Assembly (NCBI RefSeq): GCF_019931065.1
Contig: NZ_JAIOUQ010000016.1
Span: forward strand, 104,021-168,020
Source of the DNA: Methanobacterium spitsbergense
GTDB taxonomy: Archaea; Methanobacteriota; Methanobacteria; Methanobacteriales; Methanobacteriaceae
Length of the DNA stretch: 64,000 bases
Direction of reading: 5' to 3'
Shown: positions 30,793 through 40,846 of the stretch, one piece after another
How the letters are laid out: every line of letters starts with the position of its first letter
Position numbering within the stretch: position 1 is the first letter of the stretch
Position numbers and translations under genes: made by a program
Notes under the pieces: model-generated
Seen by the model: only the letters and a program-made list of their open reading frames with translations
Database searches by the model: none
What the model was told of the DNA's origin: nothing

Positions 30793-31133
30793 ATCGATTA
30801 TATCAAAAAAAAGTTCTTTAATAATTTTTTTTAAATGAATAAATATAGTATAAAAAATATATGATCAACTGATACCACTAAAATCTAATTAAAAAATTCA
30901 TAAATTATGTTAATACAATAAAAAATTTTTTACAAAAATAATCTTCATAGATATTGACTGAAATTCACAGTAGTAAATTTGAAATAATGGATTAAAAAAA
31001 TAGAATTTTACAATTAAAACAGGAAGAGATTTATTAGAATGATTCGCCTGTTATTTAACTGTTTAAATACTATTTATCATAATATATTACCAATGAAATT
31101 TTATATTTATATTCAAAAAAAGGTGAAAGAATT
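30793..31133. other. Intergenic stretch before tgtA
   Basis: 341 bp of AT-rich DNA without a gene I can support. A T-run at about 30824-30832 is a probable terminator for the methyltransferase gene. A TATA-like TTTAAATA at about 31060-31068 is a possible promoter for the tgtA operon. GGTGAAAGAATT just before the TTG at 31134 is its ribosome site. Confidence 0.4.
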
Positions 31134-33170
31134 TTGAACTTCGAAATAAAAAATAAAGATGCAATGGGAAGGATTGGAATACTCACAACACCCCATGGAA
31201 AGATTAGAACACCTGCACTCATGCCTGTTGTACATCCTGGAAAACAAACCATTGATGTAAAGGAATATGGAGCAGAAATTGTAATCACCAATGCATATAT
31301 AATGTATAAAAATGAAGATCTTAGAGCCAAAGTGCTAGAAGAAGGTGTTCATGAACTCATAGACTTCCCAGGACCCATTGTAACTGATTCAGGATCATTC
31401 CAACTTTCAGAGTATGGTGATATTGATGTTAATAATCAGGAAATAATAGAGTTTCAAGCATTGATTGGAACAGATATTGGGACTTCACTTGATATACCAA
31501 CACCACCATTTGTTAAAAGAGAAAGAGCAGAAAAAGAACTCGAAATTACAATTGAAAGGGCAATAGAATCACTTGAAGTGCGAGGTGATCTAATGCTCAA
31601 CTCTGTTGTTCAAGGTTCAACCTTTGCTGATCTAAGATCCAAGTGTGCTGAAACAATTGGAGCCATGGGATTTGATGTTTATCCCATAGGTGCTGTTGTT
31701 CCATTGATGGAATCTTACAGATATTCAGAACTTGTTGATGTTGTTATGGCTTCTGTTAAAAATCTTCCAGATTCAAAACCAAGACATCTAATGGGTGCTG
31801 GTCATCCAATGGTCTTTGCACTTGCTGTTAGTATGGGATGCGATCTATTTGATTCGGCAGCTTACATACTGTATGCACAGGATGATAGGTTAATGATGCC
31901 AACAGGAACATTTAAACTTGCAAATCTTGTTGAAATGCCATGTTCATGTCCAGTGTGTATCAATTACACTCCTGAAGATTTGAGGAGTATGAAAAAGAAT
32001 GATCGAATGAAATTAATTGCAGAGCATAATTTGCATATAAGCTTTGCAGAGATACGTAAAATTAAACAGTCCATTGTTGATGGAACTTTGATGGAACTGG
32101 TTGAGCAGAGGTGTAGAGTCCATCCTTACCTGCTTGATGCTTTAAGAAATCTTAAAAAGTACACATCGTTGATTGAGGAGTATGATCCATCTAGTAAAAA
32201 TTCGGCATTTTTTTATTCGGGTCCGGAATCCCTTGCAAGAGCGGAAATTCAAAGACATCTGTCAAGGATCGATAGACTTCCCAAAAAAAAGAATCTTCTA
32301 CTACTTCCAAGGAGTAGGAAACCCTACTCTAAACATATCCGAAATGATTTGGGCAAATTTTACACCAAACATATCCAAGGGGACAGTATAGTTGATCCTG
32401 ATGAGCTTTTCAATGATCTTCAAGTCGCAGTTGTGGATGTGCCATTTGCTGTGATACCGCTTGAAATCGATGAGGTTTATCCGCTTGCACAGAATGAAGC
32501 CCCTATAATAACCGATGAAGACTCTAAGAAGTTTATTAAAGAAGAACTGGAAAAGTATATGAATGGTTTTGATAATGTTGTTATCAGTTCAAAGATTCTA
32601 GATCGATTTGATATGTACACTATTGAACTTGAACCGGGAAGGGATTTATCTGAAAACCCTGTTAGAGTATACAGTCTCGAAGAATATGAATTAGATTCAT
32701 TTAAAATAGATCTGGATGATAGGGAAAAAATTAATTGTATTGCAGATTACCAGTTTGGAGCTGGATCTGGAAAAGCTCTATTCCCTGGTGAAGTTAAAAT
32801 AGTTAAAAGTCGGAAAACAGGTAAAATAAGACATATATATGAAGAGGATGTTCTAATAGCAACTTTAAGAGCTACTGATAGTGTTTTTGTGCTGGACAGG
32901 GATGGTGCAAGAAGACTTCATTCCCATATTGATTATCCTGAAAAAAGGGTTGTTGTGAATGCTGATGCCGACCCATTTGCAAGAGAAGGAAAAAGTATAT
33001 TTGCTAAATTCGTTATAGATTGTGATATAAATATAAGAACTAATGATGAAGTTTTGATCGTTAATGAAAAGGATGAATTACTTGCCTTTGGTAAGTCAAT
33101 TTTATGCGGTCATGAAATAATGGATTTCAACACAGGACAAGCTGTTAAGACAAGGAAAGGAGGAATTTAA
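31134..33170 (+). CDS. tgtA: tRNA-guanine(15) transglycosylase (archaeosine pathway)
   Basis: 678 residues, starting at TTG 31134 (GGTGA upstream). The barrel domain has GRIGILTTPHGKIRTPALMP, TDSGSFQLSEYGDI with the catalytic-site Asp/Ser pair, a VVQGSTF loop, and the zinc site CSCPVCINYTPEDL with its downstream His. The C-terminus holds a PUA domain (RVVVNADADPFAREGKS through LLAFGKSILCGHEI). It exchanges G15 for preQ0 in tRNA D-loops. It leads an operon with NAC; the next start overlaps its stop. Confidence 0.95.
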   Translation: MNFEIKNKDAMGRIGILTTPHGKIRTPALMPVVHPGKQTIDVKEYGAEIVITNAYIMYKNEDLRAKVLEEGVHELIDFPGPIVTDSGSFQLSEYGDIDVNNQEIIEFQALIGTDIGTSLDIPTPPFVKRERAEKELEITIERAIESLEVRGDLMLNSVVQGSTFADLRSKCAETIGAMGFDVYPIGAVVPLMESYRYSELVDVVMASVKNLPDSKPRHLMGAGHPMVFALAVSMGCDLFDSAAYILYAQDDRLMMPTGTFKLANLVEMPCSCPVCINYTPEDLRSMKKNDRMKLIAEHNLHISFAEIRKIKQSIVDGTLMELVEQRCRVHPYLLDALRNLKKYTSLIEEYDPSSKNSAFFYSGPESLARAEIQRHLSRIDRLPKKKNLLLLPRSRKPYSKHIRNDLGKFYTKHIQGDSIVDPDELFNDLQVAVVDVPFAVIPLEIDEVYPLAQNEAPIITDEDSKKFIKEELEKYMNGFDNVVISSKILDRFDMYTIELEPGRDLSENPVRVYSLEEYELDSFKIDLDDREKINCIADYQFGAGSGKALFPGEVKIVKSRKTGKIRHIYEEDVLIATLRATDSVFVLDRDGARRLHSHIDYPEKRVVVNADADPFAREGKSIFAKFVIDCDINIRTNDEVLIVNEKDELLAFGKSILCGHEIMDFNTGQAVKTRKGGI

Positions 33171-33523
33171 TGTTACCTGGCGCAGGAATGAACCCTAAAC
33201 AATTAAAGCAAATGCAAAGAGCAATGAAACAGATGGGCATGGATCAAAAGGATATAAAGGGAGTTACAGAGGTTGTCATTAAATTTAAAAATAAAGAAAT
33301 CATTATAAACAGTCCTAAAGTGAACTTAATGGATTTTATGGGACAACAAACCTACCAGATAACTGGTAAGATAACCGAACAGAAAATAGAATCTGAATTA
33401 ATTATCCCTGATGATGATATTGATCTTGTAAGTACTCAAACTGGAGTATCAAAGGAAAAGGCTCTTGAAACTTTGAAAGAAACACAGGGAGATCTGGCGG
33501 AGGCCATATTGAGGTTAAGTTAA
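33170..33523 (+). CDS. nac: Nascent polypeptide-associated complex protein
   Basis: 117 residues. Gly/Met/Lys-rich start (MLPGAGMNPKQLKQMQRAMK), then the NAC domain (VTEVVIKFKNKEIIINSPKV ... YQITGKI) and a C-terminal UBA domain (DIDLVSTQTGVSKEKALETL). The archaeal homodimer binds ribosomes and new chains at the tunnel exit. The ATG overlaps the tgtA stop and the stop abuts the next start, so translation is coupled. Confidence 0.95.
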   Translation: MLPGAGMNPKQLKQMQRAMKQMGMDQKDIKGVTEVVIKFKNKEIIINSPKVNLMDFMGQQTYQITGKITEQKIESELIIPDDDIDLVSTQTGVSKEKALETLKETQGDLAEAILRLS

Positions 33524-34276
33524 ATGCCTTTTATTGCACATATATCAGATTTACACGTTGGATCCTTCAACTTCAAGGAAGAGCTCATTATAAATGCAAT
33601 TGATGAGCTCAACAACATCCATCCCGATGTGACCATAATTACCGGAGACATAACAGAAAATGGATACTACCTTGAATTTCAGGAAGTAATCAGATACCTG
33701 GATCAAATAAAATCCCCAATAATTGTAGTGCCAGGAAACCATGATGCACGACATGTAGGGAATGAATCCTTTGAAGTAATAATAAAAAAAAGATACGGAA
33801 CATTAAAAGACAAAAAACATGGTTTAAAAGTAATCGGATTAGATAGTAGCGAACCCGACCTTGATTATGGTAGAGTAGGTAGATCCCAGCAAAATTTTAT
33901 GGAAAAAGAACTGAAAAAAGCAGATGAAGAAAATCTTTACAAGATCATAGCGCTCCATCATCACATAATTCCAGTGCCAAAAACTGGTCGGGAAAGAAAT
34001 GTATTAAGTGATGCTGGAGATATACTATTATCACTTATGAAAGGAAGAGCTGATTTAGTTCTTTCGGGACATAAACATATGCCACATGTTTGGATGATGG
34101 AAAATTCAGCCTTTATAACTGCCGGAACTGTGTCATCACTCAAGTTAAGAGGAAAAACACTTTCCTCCTTCAACACTATAAATATAGAAGAGGAGTTCAT
34201 TGAAATAATCTTGAACCGTGCAGATGGAACACATAAATGTCTTGCAAAATATGAAAACACTTGTTTAGGTGATTAA
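33524..34276 (+). CDS. Calcineurin-like metallophosphoesterase
   Basis: 250 residues with the five metal-binding blocks of the family: HISDLHVGS, ITGDITENG, VVPGNHDARH, ALHHHIIP and SGHKHMPHVW. This two-metal fold hydrolyses phosphodiesters or monoesters, including cyclic nucleotides in the CpdA/YfcE groups. Its stop directly precedes the NYN-RNase gene and its start abuts the NAC stop. The substrate is unknown, but position in an operon with a GGDD protein makes a cyclic or linear nucleotide worth testing. Confidence 0.9.
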   Translation: MPFIAHISDLHVGSFNFKEELIINAIDELNNIHPDVTIITGDITENGYYLEFQEVIRYLDQIKSPIIVVPGNHDARHVGNESFEVIIKKRYGTLKDKKHGLKVIGLDSSEPDLDYGRVGRSQQNFMEKELKKADEENLYKIIALHHHIIPVPKTGRERNVLSDAGDILLSLMKGRADLVLSGHKHMPHVWMMENSAFITAGTVSSLKLRGKTLSSFNTINIEEEFIEIILNRADGTHKCLAKYENTCLGD

Positions 34277-35305
34277 TTGAAAGTTATTATAGATGCATCA
34301 AATGTAGCACACTTTGGAAAGGATAAGGAAGGGAAAAAACCAAGTTTAGAAAACCTTCTAAAGGCTGTGGAAGCCCTTGATAAATTAGGTTATGAACCAT
34401 TTCCAATAGCAGATGCATCCCTGAGGCATGAGATAGATGAAAAAGATAAGTTCAATGATCTCCTTGATGAAGGTAATGTACATCAGGTTCCATCAGGAAC
34501 AAATGCAGATCATTTCATACTCAAAATGGCAGATGAAGAGGATACAAAAATACTTTCAAATGATAATTTCAGGGAGTTCCACGATGAATTTCATGATATT
34601 AACAACAGAAGAATTCCATTCAACTTCATTGATGGTAATATATCAATTGGATCATCATCAAAGCCAAAAAAGGTAAAGAATATACTCCAAAAGATATGCA
34701 CCCAAATGCTTAATGACTTCGAGAAAAAGGGTCTGGATTCTTATAAACTGAAAAAAAATAAGAAGTTAAGTGGAATTGCAGTTGCAAAAGAAGCTATAGA
34801 TAGAATATCAAAAACCAATGAAGATGGTTTTGATTCTAAAATTGAAGGTATTTTCTTGAAAATTCCTCTCTTTGATAAAGTAATGGGAATGGTTGAAGAT
34901 GCAGAAAAAACGAGTGACTTTATAATATTCGTGCTTGTAAGTCCAAGAGATTATAAGGACGCTGTAAAAAATGCAGGAAATATTGCGGTAACAGTGGGTG
35001 ACAGGTTAAAACTTGATCATGCACCCTTGGTTGCTGTTCGAAATGATCTCTTTACTAAACCAGGATCATTTGAACTCAACATTATCTATTCGGATGAAAT
35101 ACTTGAAGAATCTCCCTACAATGTTAATATAACCATAAACGACCATGATTACTCCTTTGTAAAGAAAAATTCGAGAAATATTGCAAGTACAGTTGCAGCA
35201 AGGCTTGGAACATGGAAATTCCCTATAGTATCTGTTAAGCCCAGTATGCTAATGGAAAAACCAGGACACTTTGACATAACATTAGAGAAGGGAGGAGAAA
35301 AGTAA
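34277..35305 (+). CDS. Zc3h12a-like NYN/PIN-fold ribonuclease
   Basis: 342 residues from TTG 34277. The N-terminal domain (about 1-125) has KVIIDASNVAHFG, PFPIADASLRHEID, NADHFILKMA and KILSNDNFREFHDE. These give the conserved acidic residues of the NYN/Zc3h12a RNase family. The remaining about 215 residues include two similar mixed alpha/beta segments (LKLDHAPLVAVRNDLFTKPG and WKFPIVSVKPSMLMEKPG), apparently an internal duplication. It probably cleaves RNA. It sits directly between the phosphoesterase and the GGDD protein. Confidence 0.8.
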   Translation: MKVIIDASNVAHFGKDKEGKKPSLENLLKAVEALDKLGYEPFPIADASLRHEIDEKDKFNDLLDEGNVHQVPSGTNADHFILKMADEEDTKILSNDNFREFHDEFHDINNRRIPFNFIDGNISIGSSSKPKKVKNILQKICTQMLNDFEKKGLDSYKLKKNKKLSGIAVAKEAIDRISKTNEDGFDSKIEGIFLKIPLFDKVMGMVEDAEKTSDFIIFVLVSPRDYKDAVKNAGNIAVTVGDRLKLDHAPLVAVRNDLFTKPGSFELNIIYSDEILEESPYNVNITINDHDYSFVKKNSRNIASTVAARLGTWKFPIVSVKPSMLMEKPGHFDITLEKGGEK

Positions 35306-36514
35306 ATGGTTATGGATTACATTTCACGAGCCATATTTGGTTTTTTAATTAAAAACAAAGTTTTAAGCATTGGAACCAAGTATTATCCAACGAACGATAT
35401 GGAACGGGAATACGTTGCAATGATAAATTATACCCGTACAATGCTCCTTGAAATCGAAACGGCCCATATAACCACGCAGAATATTTTTAATAATGTTCTA
35501 AGCGAAGTAGGGGTAGGAAATATCCCTGAAAACAGGAAATTTCTTGAAATAGAACCTGCAGAAAATAAGGTTAATGAATATGCTCTTTTGAGCAATATAA
35601 TCATGGGTAGCGATAGATACCTATATGTTGAGGTATTTAAAAGCGATAGAAAAATAATAGATGAATTTGTTGACCATATAAAGAAAGAAAATGGTCTTAT
35701 TGTTGAGAGAAGCTCAACAGAAATAGTATCAAAATTATTATCAAAAAATGATGCAATAAGGGTAGGAATAGAATTAATATCCATTGGAATGGACAAAGAA
35801 ATGGATGTAAGGGTTGCAGTTGGAATGACCGGTGCTGCTGCAATTGAAAGATCAATAAATTTAAATAAGCAAATTGGAGAAACATCCGGAGTTGGATTCA
35901 CCAAATTAGGAGGAGAATTTGCAATAGTGTTCTCATCCAAAATGGGAGATCTTGAGGGTTCACCAGCTATTTACGATAACTATGTATTCATAGATGCAAT
36001 AGATTCAACCAAATTCATTGATGAAAATGGAAGAGATAAACTGGTTGAAATAATGAATGAAGTGAAAGCATACATAGAAAAGGACTGTGAAGGTAAAATT
36101 GAAGGTTACAGAGAAGGCGGAGACGATTTGATCGCCAATTTACCAACAAAAAATGCAGCGCTTCGTGCAGGTATGGACAGTGCCTGGCATGCTTTAAATA
36201 ATGGAGTAAGATTAAGAGTTGGAATTGGTAAAAGTAGAAGAGAAGCGGGTGAAAGAGCTCAAATGGCCGACAGTATCAAAATATGGAATAATAATCCTGT
36301 AATGGTCTTTGATCTGGCTGATGGAATTTATTCGTATTACATACCATCAGAATTCACAAGAACAGTGCTTGACTTTTTACTAGAAAAAAAGTCAAAAATT
36401 ATAATCATATTCATATTTGTGTTTATAGCAACACTAATTGGATGGAATGTTGGACAGCCATTATTCGGTATAGTAGCAATTGTACTTGCAATTATTTATG
36501 CTCTAACAGCTTAG
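35306..36514 (+). CDS. Membrane-anchored protein with a GGDD palm-type (nucleotidyl cyclase-like) domain
   Basis: 402 residues. In the second half, YVFIDAIDSTKFID (Asp230, Asp233), then GYREGGDDLIANLP (Gly271-Asp274) and RLRVGIGKSRREAGERAQ follow the order of metal-binding Asp, GGDD turn and basic helix in palm-type GGDEF-like and GTP-cyclohydrolase-III-like domains. Two C-terminal helices (about 360-402) anchor it in the membrane. The N-terminal half (about 1-200) is related by eye to the same fold but lacks the motif, so it may be a degenerate duplicate. I infer nucleotide cyclisation or a related phosphoryl transfer; it is unproven. The ribosome site GGGAGGAG is strong. Confidence 0.5.
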   Translation: MVMDYISRAIFGFLIKNKVLSIGTKYYPTNDMEREYVAMINYTRTMLLEIETAHITTQNIFNNVLSEVGVGNIPENRKFLEIEPAENKVNEYALLSNIIMGSDRYLYVEVFKSDRKIIDEFVDHIKKENGLIVERSSTEIVSKLLSKNDAIRVGIELISIGMDKEMDVRVAVGMTGAAAIERSINLNKQIGETSGVGFTKLGGEFAIVFSSKMGDLEGSPAIYDNYVFIDAIDSTKFIDENGRDKLVEIMNEVKAYIEKDCEGKIEGYREGGDDLIANLPTKNAALRAGMDSAWHALNNGVRLRVGIGKSRREAGERAQMADSIKIWNNNPVMVFDLADGIYSYYIPSEFTRTVLDFLLEKKSKIIIIFIFVFIATLIGWNVGQPLFGIVAIVLAIIYALTA

Positions 36515-36568
36515 AAAACATGAAAATGATTATAAATTTTATTAAAATTTCATATTTAAGGTGATTAG

Positions 36569-36883
36569 ATGAAACAGGAAACCCAAGGAAAAATATTTGT
36601 TGGAATGATAATTTCGGTACTTGCATTTGGATTTGCAACTGGAACCGGAATTTTCATAGGTGCAAATCCACTGAACAGTATCGGTGTATTGAACCTAACA
36701 AATCAGGGGGAATTCCCAACTATATACACCACACCAAATAATGTTGGCACAACAAACAAAGCCAACACAACACAGATAACACCAACTACAACAACTACAA
36801 CAACAGAAACACCAACAACACATCAAAACAGTTCAGAAACACCAACAAAACCCGTAACTAACAATACGGGTAATACAACTTGA
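36569..36883 (+). CDS. Small secreted or anchored protein with Thr-rich tail
   Basis: 104 residues. One hydrophobic N-terminal helix (about 9-32), a short middle, then a Thr/Asn/Pro-rich tail containing runs of threonine. Tails like this are usually extracellular and O- or N-glycosylated in archaea. It has no catalytic motif. It follows the GGDD gene by 54 bp on the same strand and may be part of the same transcript or a separate surface protein. Confidence 0.55.
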   Translation: MKQETQGKIFVGMIISVLAFGFATGTGIFIGANPLNSIGVLNLTNQGEFPTIYTTPNNVGTTNKANTTQITPTTTTTTTETPTTHQNSSETPTKPVTNNTGNTT

Positions 36884-37004
36884 ATAGAATATATTTTTAT
36901 CTGCCTAAAAAAAAGATAATTTATAAAATTTCACAATAAATTCTATATTCAGACTTAATTTTTTTTTAGGATTTATTTCTAGTCAAAAATTCATGGAGAA
37001 TAAT

Positions 37005-38201
37005 ATGAAAACTATAGAAGGCGGGATTTGTGCAGTTGAAGGAGTACTTGCATCAGGTTCATGTGAAAATGAGTACGGTGTTGCAGTTATTGTTTGTGAA
37101 GACAGCAACGCTTCTGCAGTTTTTACCTCAAATAAAGTTGTTGCAGCTCCAGTTATAATAACAAAGGAAGCCATTGAAAATGGTAAATTATCGGCAATTG
37201 TTGCAAACAGCGGAAATGCCAACTGCTTCACAGGAGAAAAAGGCATGGATAATGGAAGATCCATGGCTTCTAAAGTTGGCAAAAAGTTGGATTTTAAAGT
37301 CAATGATGTTGCTGTTTCATCAACTGGAGTTATTGGAAGAGAACTTCCAATGAATATAATTAACTGTCTTATTGATAATGCATTAGAAGGACTTGAAAAT
37401 TCGCCCAAAGCTTCAACTAATGCCGCTGAAGCTATAATGACCACAGATACCTTTTCAAAGGAATTTTCAGTTGAAACTAAACTTAAAAATGGTGAAAAAG
37501 TTAGAATTGGCGGTATAACTAAAGGATCAGGTATGATTGCACCTAATATGGGAACAATGCTTGCATTCATAACAACTGATATTGATGCAACATCACAGGA
37601 ACTTGAAAAGGCATTAAAAAAAGCTGTTGATGCAACTTTTAACATGGTTGTAGTTGATGGTGATGAAAGTACTAATGATACAGTTGTGATAATGGCCAAT
37701 GGAAGATCAAAGGCCAATATTGATGAGAACTTCCAAGAAGCACTTGAATATGTTTGTTCACAACTAACAAGGATGCTTGCAAAGGATGGTGAAGGTGCAA
37801 CCAAATTCATGGAAGTTGAAGTAAATGAAGCATCCACAACTAAAGATGCAAGAAATGCTGCAAAAGCAGTTGTATCATCTTCACTGGTAAAAACAGCGCT
37901 TTTTGGAGCGGATCCAAATTGGGGAAGAATTGTTGCAGCTGTAGGTTATTCTGGTGTTGAAATGGATGAAAGGATTATCAGTGTATCACTAGCATCCAAT
38001 CAAAATAATGTTAAGATTGTTGACCAAGGAGTAGTAAATGCATTTGAAGGAACCAAAGAACTTGAAGATGCAGAAAATATTATGAAAGAAAAGGATATAA
38101 GAATAATAATCGATCTGGGGCTTGGAAATAGTACAGCAACTGCATTTGGTTGTGATCTAAGCTACGATTATGTACGAATAAATGCAGAGTACACAACCTA
38201 A
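37005..38201 (+). CDS. argJ: Glutamate N-acetyltransferase / amino-acid acetyltransferase
   Basis: 398 residues. [13 protein letters not shown] self-cleavage site is present as [11 protein letters not shown] (about residue 180), where the Thr becomes the N-terminal nucleophile of the beta subunit. Other family blocks are [29 protein letters not shown] and [13 protein letters not shown]. ArgJ moves the acetyl group from N-acetylornithine to glutamate. The ATG at 37005 has GGAG upstream. argB is next, 141 bp away, and argC is 2.6 kb further. Confidence 0.95.
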   Translation: MKTIEGGICAVEGVLASGSCENEYGVAVIVCEDSNASAVFTSNKVVAAPVIITKEAIENGKLSAIVANSGNANCFTGEKGMDNGRSMASKVGKKLDFKVNDVAVSSTGVIGRELPMNIINCLIDNALEGLENSPKASTNAAEAIMTTDTFSKEFSVETKLKNGEKVRIGGITKGSGMIAPNMGTMLAFITTDIDATSQELEKALKKAVDATFNMVVVDGDESTNDTVVIMANGRSKANIDENFQEALEYVCSQLTRMLAKDGEGATKFMEVEVNEASTTKDARNAAKAVVSSSLVKTALFGADPNWGRIVAAVGYSGVEMDERIISVSLASNQNNVKIVDQGVVNAFEGTKELEDAENIMKEKDIRIIIDLGLGNSTATAFGCDLSYDYVRINAEYTT

Positions 38202-38342
38202 AACTTTTAATTTAAAATACAAAAAAAAGGTTATGGAAAATAACTTTCTATTTTTGGATTAAACATCTAATAATAAAAAACTTATTATTTAAAAATAGAA
38301 TAACTAATAATAAAATCCTTTACAAGTATTTGAGGAGAGCAA

Positions 38343-39224
38343 ATGGAAACTGTCAACATTTTAATTGAAGCTTTACCCTATATAAAGAAATTTCACAAGA
38401 AGAAAATTATGATAAAGTATGGTGGACATGCTATGATAGATTCTGAAGCAATGAGTTCCACTGCACGTGATACTGTGTTATTGAAGTATGTTGGTATGAA
38501 ACCAATGGTTGTTCATGGAGGAGGTCCCGAAATCTCAAGGTCCATGAATAAACTGGGTAAAGAGCCTAAATTCATTGGAGGACTCAGGATAACCGATCAA
38601 GAAACAATGGATATTGTTAAAATGGTTCTTGTTGGAAAAATAAATACAGATATTGTATCCCAAGTTTGTTTACACGGTGGTAAAGGTGTTGGAATTTCAG
38701 GTAAAGACAATCATCTCATCAAAGCCCGGAAAAGAGCACCACAAATAATTGTTGATAATACAACAGGCGAAGAAAAAACAATTGATCTGGGGCTTGTAGG
38801 GGAAATAGAAAATGTTAACCCTGAGATAGTTGAAATGCTAACCAGCAACGAGTACATACCAATAATATCTCCAATAGGTGTTGACGACAGCTCAAATACT
38901 TTAAACTTGAATGCAGATACTGTTGCAGGAGATATTGCAGCAGAAGTAGACGCTGAAAAACTCATAATCCTAACAGATGTGCCTGGAATACTTGAAGATC
39001 CTAAGGATCCTGAAACTCTCATTAAAAAAGTGAATATAGACGAAATAAAAGAGTTAATTGACAAAGGAATTGTAACCGATGGAATGATTCCTAAAGTTGA
39101 AACCTGTATAAATGCTATTGACAACGGGGTTAAATCAACCCATATTATAGATGGAAGAATCAAACACTCTGTACTTCTTGAAATATTCACAAAAAAAGGT
39201 ATAGGAACAATGATCACACGTTAA
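38343..39224 (+). CDS. argB: Acetylglutamate kinase
   Basis: 293 residues. [10 protein letters not shown] (phosphate-binding start), [10 protein letters not shown], and a long nucleotide-binding part with [13 protein letters not shown] and [11 protein letters not shown] are the amino-acid kinase family set. The enzyme phosphorylates N-acetylglutamate in arginine synthesis. A GAGGAG site precedes the ATG. Confidence 0.95.
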   Translation: METVNILIEALPYIKKFHKKKIMIKYGGHAMIDSEAMSSTARDTVLLKYVGMKPMVVHGGGPEISRSMNKLGKEPKFIGGLRITDQETMDIVKMVLVGKINTDIVSQVCLHGGKGVGISGKDNHLIKARKRAPQIIVDNTTGEEKTIDLGLVGEIENVNPEIVEMLTSNEYIPIISPIGVDDSSNTLNLNADTVAGDIAAEVDAEKLIILTDVPGILEDPKDPETLIKKVNIDEIKELIDKGIVTDGMIPKVETCINAIDNGVKSTHIIDGRIKHSVLLEIFTKKGIGTMITR

Positions 39225-39403
39225 ATTGTTTCTAATAAACTATATTAAAAAAAATTTATTTTATTTTAAATTTTTTTTATAGAATATTCTAATTTTTTTT
39301 AAATTATTATAAACACATAGATATTTAACAAAAAACTTGAATTATACATATGTTAGTAATTATAAAAATAATTATTAAAGATTATTTTGAACAATTCTTT
39401 ACG

Positions 39404-39418
39404 AAAATATATATACAA
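39404..39418 (+). promoter_or_regulatory. TATA box of the DUF4012-like gene
   Basis: AAAATATATATACAA lies about 95 bp before the ATG at 39510. Archaeal transcription would start roughly 25 bp further on. The region 39225-39400 is AT-rich with T-runs just after argB (probable terminator) and no gene I can support. Confidence 0.5.
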
Positions 39419-39509
39419 AAAATTCAAATTAAGTAGAATAGAAATCAATTTTAATAGAATTGCAGAAAATAGATATATTTTATATGTTTATATAATTTAG
39501 GTGGAAATA

Positions 39510-40229
39510 ATGAGAAGAATAGTAAAAATATTATTAATAATTATATTGATATTACTAGCTGCAGTGGCTGCTTTTGTAATATATCAATATGAACAACCCG
39601 CATCTTCCAATATAATGAAGGGAGATCATAACATCTTATTATTGACAGCGGATCCAACTGAGAAAAGACCAGGGATAGGGGCTGTTGATATGGCATTTGC
39701 AATCCATGTAACAAATGGAAGTGTGACCAATATGACACCTATATACCCTGGAGGTATGCAACACCCAACAGCAATGGAACCTGCTGCCGCAAATGCAGGT
39801 AATATTCATTTACTTCTACACGATTCACTGTGGGATGCAGACACACAGAAAGATTCTGTGTTAGCACAACAAATTGTAGAGTATAATACAGGAATAAAAA
39901 CCGATGCAGTGGTAATTGTAACACCCGACGCTGTTCAAGCCATACTAAATTCTGTTGGGCCAATAAACGTGCCTGGTTACACTGGTAATGGAACCAACGC
40001 TGCTGTTGAGTTCATAAGGAATATGACAGAAGAGAAAAACAGTACCATGGATAGAGGTCCTGCAGTAGAACTCCTAATGAAACCTGTACTTAATGGAGTA
40101 AAGGATCCTACTAAAGCACCAGCATTGTTCCAGACAGTATTAGACCAGTACTCTAAAGGAAATATTGTTGTCATACCAAGCAGTTTAATGACACAATTTG
40201 CAATATCTAAAGGTTTAAAAATGTTATAA
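39510..40229 (+). CDS. DUF4012-like membrane-anchored exported protein
   Basis: 239 residues. One N-terminal helix (about 4-26) followed by an outside domain with HNILLLTADPTEKRPGIGAV and later PDAVQAILNSVGPINVPGY. This pattern resembles DUF4012 proteins, which share features with LytR-CpsA-Psr transferases that attach polymers to the cell envelope. Whether it has that activity is unknown. It interrupts the arginine genes, lying between argB and argC. Confidence 0.6.
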   Translation: MRRIVKILLIIILILLAAVAAFVIYQYEQPASSNIMKGDHNILLLTADPTEKRPGIGAVDMAFAIHVTNGSVTNMTPIYPGGMQHPTAMEPAAANAGNIHLLLHDSLWDADTQKDSVLAQQIVEYNTGIKTDAVVIVTPDAVQAILNSVGPINVPGYTGNGTNAAVEFIRNMTEEKNSTMDRGPAVELLMKPVLNGVKDPTKAPALFQTVLDQYSKGNIVVIPSSLMTQFAISKGLKML

Positions 40230-40397
40230 AAAGATAATTAGGGTTTATTCCCTAATTACTAAATATTTTTTTTTAAATTTAATATGGGTTGGAAATTAAA
40301 TTGAAATAATTGATAATAATGGATATAACTTATTTAAAAGTTTATTTTAATTAGAAATGCTGTTTTAAGAGACATTATAATAATGGTGAATGGTAAA

Positions 40398-40500
40398 TAC
40401 ACTAGTGTAAATAACAGTACATACCAGTGTATATACAGATTTTTCACAAAATTATACCGCCTCCGTGTCCAAATCTGTCAATTAGACTATATTTTGGACA
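40398..40500. promoter_or_regulatory. Palindrome and inverted repeats in the long gap before argC
   Basis: The 617-bp gap 40230-40846 has no gene. TACACTAGTGTA at 40398-40409 is a perfect 12-bp palindrome, and a related half site CCAGTGTATA follows about 25 bp later. GTCCAAA and TTTGGAC (about 40467-40500) form a 7-bp inverted repeat around a 20-nt loop. These could be a regulator site and a transcript hairpin. The argC start is 440 bp away, so the link to it is weak. The remainder is AT-rich. Confidence 0.35.
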
Positions 40501-40846
40501 ATTAATTGATCAATACAATAATGTATATAAAATTTTTGATTTAATTTTCTAAAAACTAATATTTAACAGATAATTCTTCCATTAAAACCCTATCCATTTA
40601 CATTAGGTCCAATTTATAAATAATATTAAAAAATATTTTATTATTATATCATTAAAAACTATATTACTATTAACATCACATATATTTTTAAATTTATAAA
40701 TTATTAACCATATAATTAGATATACTCAATATTATAATATTTAAAGAAAATTTATACCATAATATGTCCTAAAAAAAAGTTTTGAACTTTCATAAATAAG
40801 GTAATTTTTTAACAGAATGATGAACAAGAAGAGCAATGGTGAGAAA

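Noticed and set aside
36983..37837. 284-codon minus-strand frame opposite argJ
   Set aside because: It is a Ser/Leu-rich antisense shadow of a well-supported argJ gene.
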